From: Campylobacteraceae bacterium UBA1877
GTDB taxonomy: Bacteria; Campylobacterota; Campylobacteria; Campylobacterales; Campylobacteraceae
NCBI GenBank assembly: GCA_002352945.1
Contig: DDHL01000083.1
Coordinates: forward strand, 15,202 to 26,687
Direction of reading: 5' to 3'
DNA length: 11,486 nucleotides
The position numbers were made by a program, and so were the translations under genes. Positions 7,246-11,486 of the stretch are shown here, piece by piece (the first letter of the stretch is position 1; each line of letters begins with the position of its first letter). The notes below the pieces were generated by a model, which saw only the letters and a program-made list of their open reading frames with translations, made no database searches and was not told the origin of the DNA.

Positions 7246-7575
7246 TTATTCGGCCTTTGGAGCTTGTGGTGCTTGCGGTGCTTGTGGAAGTGGAGTCTCT
7301 GCTGGTGCAGGAATGGTTGTATCAATCTCTTCGGCAATTGAGCCACCTTTTTGGGTGTTATACATGTAGCCAAGAGCTAATGTATTTACAACAAAAAGAA
7401 AGGCTATGCCAAAGGTAAATTTTGCTAAAAATCCTGCTGGTCCTTTTGCACCAAAGAGAGATTCATTGCTTCCGCTATATGCGCCTAATCCAATTGATGA
7501 ACTTTTTTGTAACAATACTGCAATGGTTAAAATAGCTGTCAAAATAAATTGTGCAACCAATAAAATTCCAGTCAT
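7246..7575 (-). CDS. secG: Preprotein translocase subunit SecG
   Basis: This 109-residue protein has two membrane helices (about 1-24 and 49-72), typical of SecG, which assists the SecYEG channel during SecA-driven export. The segment between them, LLQKSSSIGLGAYSGSNESLFGAKGPAGFLAK, is the SecG signature (LLQ...GLGA..G....lFG..G...fL.k). The last 25 residues are a Pro/Ala/Gln tail with PQAPQAPQAPKA, encoded by a nine-base tandem repeat. The start is taken as ATG 7573-7575 because AAAAGGA lies upstream; the ATG at 7605 would place that site inside the gene. secG near frr and pyrE is a Campylobacterota arrangement, here with a deacetylase gene in between. Confidence 0.93.
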   Translation of the reverse strand: MTGILLVAQFILTAILTIAVLLQKSSSIGLGAYSGSNESLFGAKGPAGFLAKFTFGIAFLFVVNTLALGYMYNTQKGGSIAEEIDTTIPAPAETPLPQAPQAPQAPKAE

Positions 7576-7616
7576 AATATAATATCCTTTTAGAAAAGCT
7601 GACAATAAAACGTAGT

Positions 7617-7622
7617 AGTATA
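7617..7622 (-). promoter_or_regulatory. Possible internal -10 box (TATACT) before secG
   Basis: TATACT lies in the 58-base gap between thiD2 and secG, 42 bases before the secG start, in an AT-rich context. It could allow secG, frr and pyrE to be transcribed independently of the BI-1/thiD2 promoter. Confidence 0.35.
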
Positions 7623-7633
7623 TCTAAAAATTG

Positions 7634-8026
7634 CTAAAGTAAATCTTTTTCAATTGTATAAAGGCTGTAGCGGATCTGTTTAAATTTCTCAGATTGGGCC
7701 TTTGAATGGAGTTTTAAAAGCTCTTCAAGAACCCTTGCGCTCTCTTGAGCACGCTTGATATTTGCAATTACAATATGGGATAAATCGATTCGATTTTGCT
7801 CGCTTTTAGTGGAAGGTCTTAATACATCATTTTCACTATCTCGAGCTTTTAAAAGTGATTCATAATCATCAATGCGTACTTGGTGGCGCAAGGCTTTGAT
7901 TGCTCCTGCTGTTGTGGCATCATCAAAGCCGTAACGCCGAATATCTTCTAAAACGCGTAACCCCTCCCTTAAGCGGTTGAGGTTAGCGTCAATTGTGCGT
8001 AATACGGCAGTAGGAATTTCAGACAT
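7634..8026 (-). CDS. thiD2: ThiD2-type hydroxymethylpyrimidine phosphate kinase (stand-alone ThiD2 domain)
   Basis: This 130-residue, all-helical protein begins with VLRTIDANLNRLREGLRVLEDIRRYGFDD, the hallmark of the ThiD2 domain, and continues with IKALRHQVR. A second helix, HIVIANIKRAQESARVLEELLKL, repeats the same RaqEalRVLEE pattern. In many bacteria this domain is fused to the N-terminus of ThiE, and such genes are often labelled thiamine-phosphate pyrophosphorylase; here no ThiE part follows. ThiD2 phosphorylates HMP phosphate to the pyrophosphate for thiamine synthesis, and unlike ThiD it acts only on the phosphate. The ATG (8024-8026) starts two bases after the stop of the BI-1 gene, with no clear ribosome site of its own, so coupling is likely. 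No other thiamine gene is in the window. Confidence 0.8.
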   Translation of the reverse strand: MSEIPTAVLRTIDANLNRLREGLRVLEDIRRYGFDDATTAGAIKALRHQVRIDDYESLLKARDSENDVLRPSTKSEQNRIDLSHIVIANIKRAQESARVLEELLKLHSKAQSEKFKQIRYSLYTIEKDLL

Positions 8027-8028
8027 AT

Positions 8029-8730
8029 TTATTCATCGCTGCCCAAAATACCAAAGATTTGAAGCAGTGAAACAAAAAGATTTAAAAAGTCTAAGTAGAG
8101 TGCAATTGCACCTTCAATAGGTGTTTCGTATGCACCTCTGATAATGTTTTGAGTATCATAAAGTATAAACGCACTAAATAAAATTGCTCCCACACTTGCG
8201 ATGGCTAGTTGTAAAATTGGACTTCCCAAAAAGATATTAATAAGTCCAGCTACAACCATGATAATAAGCGTGATAAAGAGCATTTTTCCCATTGCACTAA
8301 AATCTTTGCTTGTATTCATAGCAAAGACTGAAAGTCCGCCAAACGCCACTGTTGTTAGAACAAAAGCATTTGTAACAATACCAGCTCCGCCTGGCATTTG
8401 CAAAATTACTGCAAGCAATGGTGTGAGTGTTAAACCACTAAGAAAAGTAAAGGCAAAAAGTAAAACAAGATTTAACCCCTCTTTTTTCTTAGCTGCATAG
8501 AGTCCAAAAAGACAAACAAACTCTAAAATTACTAGAGGCCAGAACCATCCAGCAATTGCTGGAGCCATACTCATGCCTACATATGCACCAACACTTGCAG
8601 CCAATAAAGATGCAGCAAAAAGCTGATAAGTCTGCTTAATGAATGTTGATAATCGAGTAGCTGAGTGCTGGCTTGTTGAGTAGCCCTGCGTAGCTCGATT
8701 GTGGATATAATCTCTGTCGTACAACGCCAT
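8029..8730 (-). CDS. Bax inhibitor-1 / YccA family membrane protein
   Basis: This 233-residue protein has about seven membrane helices after a polar N-terminus of some 30 residues. The family pattern is clear: FIKQTYQLFAASLLAASVGAYVG in the first helix, FTFLSGLTLTPLLA, FVLTTVAFGGLSVFA, and the C-terminal FSAFILYDTQNIIRGA followed by ALYLDFLNLFVSLLQIFGIL. BI-1/YccA proteins are inner-membrane proteins; some act as pH-sensitive ion leaks, and E. coli YccA inhibits FtsH. The exact role here is unknown. The start has a strong ribosome site, TAGGAG, six bases before ATG. It is the first gene of the minus-strand train and is divergent from the SIMPL gene. Confidence 0.92.
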   Translation of the reverse strand: MALYDRDYIHNRATQGYSTSQHSATRLSTFIKQTYQLFAASLLAASVGAYVGMSMAPAIAGWFWPLVILEFVCLFGLYAAKKKEGLNLVLLFAFTFLSGLTLTPLLAVILQMPGGAGIVTNAFVLTTVAFGGLSVFAMNTSKDFSAMGKMLFITLIIMVVAGLINIFLGSPILQLAIASVGAILFSAFILYDTQNIIRGAYETPIEGAIALYLDFLNLFVSLLQIFGILGSDE

Positions 8731-8762
8731 GTTTTCTCCTAAATAAACTTATTTTGCTATTT

Positions 8763-8768
8763 AGTATA
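8763..8768 (-). promoter_or_regulatory. -10 box (TATACT, TTTGG before it) of the BI-1 gene train
   Basis: TATACT on the minus strand lies 33 bases before the BI-1 start in an AT-rich region. It is the best promoter candidate for the minus-strand gene series. The rest of the 211-base divergent gap (8731-8941) holds AT-rich promoter-like sequence for the SIMPL gene, without a clear consensus -10, and a six-base inverted repeat AGTATG/CATACT (8798-8822) with a 13-base loop. Confidence 0.5.
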
Positions 8769-8941
8769 CCAAATTTGAGGTAAATAAAAATTAAATAAGT
8801 ATGATTTATTTTTCACCATACTCCTACAAAATGGGGTTTTTTGAATAGATTTATTTATTTTTTAGTAAAATTAATCCTTGGTATCTTTTAAGGGCTTATT
8901 GGATATTGTAAGTGTAATAAAACTAGCTAAAAGGAGCTTTC

Positions 8942-9652
8942 ATGCAGCAGGGTGCGGCATTTGTTTTGGGAGTTTTTTTGCTTTTAAGTGCTGGTGCCCT
9001 TGGCATGAGCTTTAGCAGCGGCCTTGCAAAATATAAGCAAATGGATCGGATCGTAAGGGTAAAAGGTTTAGCTCAAAAAGAGGTTTTAGCCGATACTGTT
9101 ATTTGGCCTATTCAATTTACAAGAACTGGAAATGAGTTGAGTTTATTGTATGAAGCGATTCAAAAAGATAGAAACGCAATTCTTGATTTTTTAACCCAAA
9201 GTGGTTTTTCAGATGATGAAATTACCATAAATGCTCCTCAGGTTCACGATAGATTAAGTGAGCAGTATGGAGGCAATATTGAGGGAAAATTTCGATATAT
9301 TTTAACCCAAACAATTTCAGTTTACAGTAAAAATGTTCAATTAGCTAGAAAAGCGATGGTTGATATTGAGCCTTTAGGAAAAGAGGGCATTACTTTTAAT
9401 TCCCAATCTTATGAAAACAAGGTTGAATATATCTATACCGGGCTTAATTCAATTAAGCCAGAAATGCTAAAAGAGGCTACTTTAAATGCAAGGGCAGCTG
9501 CACAAACTTTTGCAGATGATTCCCAAAGCAAACTTGGAAAAATAAAAAGTGCTACTCAAGGTCAATTTAGCATTTATGATAGGGATAAAAATACACCTTA
9601 TATCAAAATAGTCAGAGTTGTCTCAACTGTTGAATATTATTTAAATGACTAA
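8942..9652 (+). CDS. SIMPL domain (DUF541) exported or membrane-anchored protein
   Basis: This 236-residue protein starts with an uncleaved-looking signal anchor (about residues 5-27), then a SIMPL domain to the end. Typical features are VRVKGLAQKEVLADTVIWPIQFTRTGNELS at the start of the domain, then ILDFLTQSGFSDDEITI. A YILTQTISVYSKNV strand and LNSIKPEMLKEATLNARAAAQTFAD follow, the latter being the conserved k..al..A...A...A segment. SIMPL proteins are periplasmic or cell-surface proteins related to E. coli YggE (which lowers oxidative stress) and Brucella BP26, which forms a ring-like channel shape; the biochemical role is not settled. The ATG follows AAGGAG at five bases. It is followed after 23 bases by the M48 lipoprotein gene, and the two probably share a transcript, a grouping that suggests envelope maintenance. 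Confidence 0.88.
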   Translation: MQQGAAFVLGVFLLLSAGALGMSFSSGLAKYKQMDRIVRVKGLAQKEVLADTVIWPIQFTRTGNELSLLYEAIQKDRNAILDFLTQSGFSDDEITINAPQVHDRLSEQYGGNIEGKFRYILTQTISVYSKNVQLARKAMVDIEPLGKEGITFNSQSYENKVEYIYTGLNSIKPEMLKEATLNARAAAQTFADDSQSKLGKIKSATQGQFSIYDRDKNTPYIKIVRVVSTVEYYLND

Positions 9653-9654
9653 GC

Positions 9655-9666
9655 TTTACATGTAAA
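9655..9666. repeat. Repeated palindrome TTTACATGTAAA, copy 3 (exact)
   Basis: It starts two bases after the SIMPL stop codon. The outer 14 bases, CTTTACATGTAAAG (9654-9667), are also palindromic, and their last four bases form the first part of the AAAGGAG ribosome site of the next gene. Confidence 0.8.
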
Positions 9667-9675
9667 GGAGAATGA

Positions 9676-10482
9676 ATGCGCCTTTTTTATCCACTCCTAT
9701 TTTCTTTGATTGGAATTTTTTTAGCAGGTTGTATTGCAAATACAACCCAAAGTGGAGCATTGGGTGTGGAGCGCTCTCAACTGCTTATGGTTTCTGCTAG
9801 TCAAATGCAAGAGGGAGCCAATGCTGCATACAAAGAGGTTTTAAGTGATGCAAGGGCTAAAGGCATACTCAATAAAGATCCAAAAACTTTAGATAGATTA
9901 AAAACAATCATGAATCGACTTATACCGCAAACTAGGGTATTTCGATCTGATGCTCCTAGCTGGGATTGGGAAGTGAATTTAATCCATGAAGATACTTTAA
10001 ATGCTTGGTGTATGCCAGGTGGTAAAATTGCATTTTATTCAGGGATTATTGAAAAATTACACTTAAGCGATGATGAGATTGCTGCAATTATGGGGCATGA
10101 AATGGCTCATGCACTCAGAGAACATAGCAGAGAAAGAGCTTCGCAGGATCAGTTGCGGCAAATTGGATTGATAATAGCCCAAGAAGTTGCCGGATTATCA
10201 GGAGATGTTATGAAAATGGCTGATATTGCCACATACTATACAATCTCATTGCCTTATAGTCGTGAGCATGAAAGAGAATCAGATATTATCGGTATTGAGT
10301 TAGCTGCTAGGGCTGGGTATGATCCATATGCGGCGGTGAGTGTTTGGGAAAAGATGGCTGCACAATCCAACTCGCAAACACCAGAATTTTTAAGCACCCA
10401 TCCAGCTCCCAAGAGTAGGATCATAGAATTAAAAAGAGCTGCAAAAATGCTTGAGCCAATCTATTTAGAATCTAAACAGTAG
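9676..10482 (+). CDS. M48 family zinc metallopeptidase, lipoprotein (LoiP/BepA-like)
   Basis: This 268-residue protein has a lipoprotein signal peptide ending in FLAGC (C19 as lipidated residue), so it is likely anchored in the outer membrane facing the periplasm. The peptidase core has NAWCMPGGKIAFYSGII (about 109-125), the zinc motif HEMAH (141-145), and SREHERESD (195-203), which matches the third-ligand pattern SRxxExxAD with E199 as ligand. LSTHPAPKSRI near the end is the usual family C-terminal THP motif. There is no TPR domain, so it resembles LoiP (YggG) more than BepA. These proteases clear or help misassembled outer-membrane proteins. The ATG follows AAAGGAG at five bases. The gene is probably co-transcribed with the SIMPL gene, and its stop is one base from the convergent gene's stop. 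Confidence 0.93.
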   Translation: MRLFYPLLFSLIGIFLAGCIANTTQSGALGVERSQLLMVSASQMQEGANAAYKEVLSDARAKGILNKDPKTLDRLKTIMNRLIPQTRVFRSDAPSWDWEVNLIHEDTLNAWCMPGGKIAFYSGIIEKLHLSDDEIAAIMGHEMAHALREHSRERASQDQLRQIGLIIAQEVAGLSGDVMKMADIATYYTISLPYSREHERESDIIGIELAARAGYDPYAAVSVWEKMAAQSNSQTPEFLSTHPAPKSRIIELKRAAKMLEPIYLESKQ

Positions 10483-10483
10483 A

Positions 10484-10939
10484 CTATTTTTTAGTCATAG
10501 CCTCTTGAGGATTGTTTGTAAAAAAGATATTGCTACTTTGATTTTGCTCATCAAAGAGGATAACAGTAAGTTTGTTTGGCTCATGAGGCGCAATTGATGC
10601 TAGTTTTTCTTCATCGTGGAGGTAAATTGTAAAGGGGTATTCTGCCATGCGTGGCTTAGCAAATAGCCGTGTAACAATTGATGGCATTTGGCTTATATCG
10701 CCTATATATATCGTTTGGTTGCTAGGCAGATAGGATGTTGGCTTGGTTTGTAAAAAGGCACTCATAATATTGTTGCCTTCTTGATCAAAGCTGATAATAA
10801 TGCGCTTTGTTTCATTTGAGATTTGAAGAGGCTTATCTGATGCACTATAATATTTTAGCTCTTGGAATTGGGAAAGTTCTAAGATAGGCTGCGCCCATAA
10901 AAGGGTAGAAAAAAAGATGAAAAAGATTAATCGGGTCAT
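10484..10939 (-). CDS. Exported protein of unknown function (151 residues)
   Basis: I do not recognise the family with certainty. The chosen start (ATG 10937-10939) follows AAAGGAG closely and gives a clean signal peptide, MTRLIFFIFFSTLLWA, cut before QPIL. A start at 11047 would run through the small gene upstream and hide this ribosome site. The mature part is about 135 residues, without cysteine, with alternating strand-like segments: ETKRIIISFDQEGNNIMSAF, NQTIYIGDISQMPSIVTRLF and KPRMAEYPFTIYLHDEEK. It ends with NKLTVILFDEQNQSSNIFFT. The pattern suggests a small alpha/beta periplasmic domain. There are no catalytic motifs I can name. It has its own likely promoter (TATAAT 10964-10969), and its stop lies one base from that of the M48 gene. 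I judge it a real gene because of the start signals, signal peptide and codon pattern. Confidence 0.8.
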   Translation of the reverse strand: MTRLIFFIFFSTLLWAQPILELSQFQELKYYSASDKPLQISNETKRIIISFDQEGNNIMSAFLQTKPTSYLPSNQTIYIGDISQMPSIVTRLFAKPRMAEYPFTIYLHDEEKLASIAPHEPNKLTVILFDEQNQSSNIFFTNNPQEAMTKK

Positions 10940-10963
10940 TACTTCTCCTTTAACTATCTGCGT

Positions 10964-10969
10964 ATTATA
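10964..10969 (-). promoter_or_regulatory. -10 box (TATAAT) of the exported protein gene
   Basis: TATAAT on the minus strand lies 24 bases before the start at 10939, between the small membrane gene and the exported protein gene. It allows the latter to be transcribed alone. Confidence 0.5.
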
Positions 10970-10982
10970 AACAAGGCGCCCT

Positions 10983-11090
10983 TTAAGGGGATTGAAATGC
11001 GTGGTAAATACTTGAGACAAAAATAGCCAATATAAAACCGCCGCCAACGATTAACCGTATGTAAAAGCGCCTATACTTAGGGTTTTTCAT
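10983..11090 (-). CDS. Small single-pass membrane protein (35 residues)
   Basis: ATG at 11088-11090 opens a 35-codon frame ending in TAA (10983-10985). A strong ribosome site, AAAGGAG (11097-11103), lies six bases upstream. The product starts with a basic stretch (KNPKYRRFYIR), followed by one hydrophobic helix (LIVGGGFILAIFVSSIY, about 13-29), and ends HAFQSP. The positive N-terminus predicts that the N-terminus stays in the cytoplasm. No family is recognised. It lies upstream of the exported protein gene in the same direction, 43 bases away. The start signals and charge pattern support a real gene, but it is short enough that chance cannot be excluded. Confidence 0.6.
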   Translation of the reverse strand: MKNPKYRRFYIRLIVGGGFILAIFVSSIYHAFQSP

Positions 11091-11267
11091 TTCACACTCC
11101 TTTGAGATTTATAATAAACTAAAAAAATAGTCTCTTTGATAATCATATCTAAGATTAAAAGAGGATTTTCTTGACAATGCGCAATTTTTTATCTTTAGAT
11201 TTTGATACCATTTTGCTAATTTAACTTGCAATCTTCTCCTGTGAGTTAAATGGTTTAAGGACATAAA

Positions 11268-11399
11268 GCAAAAGCCGAATACAGCTCTTTAGGTTATCGC
11301 ACACTAGCCTTGGAAGCAGCCAAAATTTTTAACCGTGGCGTAACTGTCATTATGCCTACTCCTACACACACACCGGTTATTCAAGAGTTCGGCTTTTGC
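11268..11399. ncRNA. Unidentified structured RNA candidate (132 bases, strand unresolved)
   Basis: The ends GCAAAAGCCGAA (11268-11279) and TTCGGCTTTTGC (11388-11399) are perfect 12-base reverse complements. Inside, CTCTT (11285-11289) pairs with AAGAG (11383-11387). TAACCG (11330-11335) pairs with CGGTTA (11374-11379). GGCGTAA (11337-11343) pairs with TTATGCC (11350-11356) around a six-base loop. TTGG (11310-11313) pairs with CCAA (11320-11323). Together they make a closed, branched fold. It lacks the SRP RNA tip, the tmRNA ends, RNase P signatures and any riboswitch core I know. A 6S-like RNA or a small transposon remnant with terminal repeats is possible, but no flanking target duplication is seen. 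On the minus strand the 3' arm runs into TTTTGCTTTAT, which is slightly terminator-like. Confidence 0.45.
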
Positions 11400-11437
11400 A
11401 CCCTTTACTTTTAACATCTGCATAAGCACAAATTTAA

Positions 11438-11443
11438 TATAAT
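11438..11443 (+). promoter_or_regulatory. -10 box (TATAAT) of tRNA-Ser
   Basis: TATAAT lies 14 bases before the predicted 5' end of the tRNA, so transcription would start only a few bases upstream of it. Confidence 0.6.
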
Positions 11444-11457
11444 ATCCCGCTTTTTAT

Positions 11458-11486
11458 AGAGAGGTGTCCGAGTGGTTGAAGGAGCA
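11458..11486 (+). tRNA. tRNA-Ser, 5' part only (cut by the window end)
   Basis: The last 29 bases hold the 5' acceptor strand AGAGAGG, then TG, then the D arm TCCGAGTGGTTGAAGGAGCA. The CCGAGTGGTTGAAGG D arm is typical of serine tRNAs and unlike those of leucine or tyrosine. The anticodon lies outside the window, so the isoacceptor is unknown. Confidence 0.8.

Larger units (their letters stand above)
11091..11457. other. 367-base region without a confident protein gene
   Basis: From left to right: the ribosome site and a possible TATTAT -10 box (11111-11116, minus) of the 35-residue gene; about 130 bases of AT-rich sequence without clear signals; the self-complementary element at 11268-11399; and the tRNA-Ser promoter (11438-11443). 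The element is visibly richer in G and C than its flanks. Confidence 0.6.

Noticed and set aside
10483..10497. GACTA-TTTTT-TAGTC as a terminator between the convergent M48 and exported protein genes.
   Set aside because: The stem has only five mostly A-T pairs and the T-run is the loop rather than a tail, so it is not a credible intrinsic terminator.
10484..11047. A longer 187-residue version of the exported protein starting at 11047.
   Set aside because: The extra N-terminus overlaps the small membrane gene in another frame and lacks a ribosome site there. The ATG at 10939 has a strong AAAGGAG and begins a clean signal peptide.
11109..11231. A 40-codon minus-strand frame starting with TTG behind AGGAG (11236-11240), ending 18 bases before the 35-residue gene.
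   Set aside because: The spacing is short, the start is TTG, and the product shows no membrane helix, motif or regular pattern. In AT-rich non-coding DNA this is compatible with chance.
11310..11323. TTGGAAGCAGCCAA resembles the GGAAGCAGCCA of SRP (4.5S) RNA, and SRP RNA genes sit beside tRNA-Ser in some bacteria.
   Set aside because: The SRP tip needs a GGAA tetraloop a few bases before AGCAG (as in CCGGAAGGAAGCAG), with matching bases on the 5' side. Here that part is absent, and the segment forms its own short hairpin inside a different branched fold.
11259..11411. An open plus-strand frame of 51 codons through the structured element, with protein-like wording (ALEAAKIFNRGVTVIMP).
   Set aside because: It opens just after an in-frame TAA, has no ATG before the last third and no ribosome site, and the inverted repeats explain the sequence better. 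It could be a gene remnant, but nothing recognisable supports that.

Overview
The window looks like chromosomal DNA of a flagellated, AT-rich Campylobacterota (epsilonproteobacterial) organism. The evidence is the secG, frr, pyrE cluster, which is also found in Campylobacter and Helicobacter; two flagellar proteins (a FliK-like and a FliL-like one); a sigma-54 promoter of the Campylobacter flagellar type; and protein sequences that read as that phylum. Genus cannot be fixed by eye.

Layout. Positions 1-549 (minus) hold the N-terminal part of a FliK-like hook-length control protein. It diverges from typA/bipA (682-2496, plus) across a 132-bp region with a sigma-54 promoter for fliK, a TATAAT promoter for typA, and a dyad between them. 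typA converges on tpx (2518-3018, minus), with a stem-loop over the stop codons. A FliL-like gene (3138-3596, plus) then overlaps, tail to tail, the end of a long minus-strand gene train. In transcription order that train is a BI-1/YccA membrane protein, thiD2, secG, a polysaccharide deacetylase interrupted by two stops, frr, pyrE, an RDD membrane protein and an MFS transporter (8730 down to 3566). Most of its junctions overlap by one base or lie within a few bases. From 8942 (plus) come a SIMPL-domain protein and an M48 metallopeptidase lipoprotein. These converge on an exported protein of unknown function (10484-10939, minus), which is preceded by a 35-residue membrane peptide gene (10983-11090, minus). 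The last 400 bases hold a strongly self-complementary element (11268-11399) and the 5' end of a tRNA-Ser.

The genes are mostly housekeeping: ribosome GTPase and recycling, pyrimidine and thiamine synthesis, protein export, peroxide defence, envelope quality control and flagella. No phage, transposase, CRISPR or toxin system is visible.

The points that stand out are: (1) the 12-base palindrome TTTACATGTAAA, present three times exactly and twice with one mismatch; (2) the tandem in-frame TAA TAG in an otherwise intact deacetylase; (3) the unidentified structured element beside tRNA-Ser, in which one strand segment has two possible pairing partners; (4) the 35-residue membrane peptide gene; and (5) the dyad that ties the fliK and typA promoters together.
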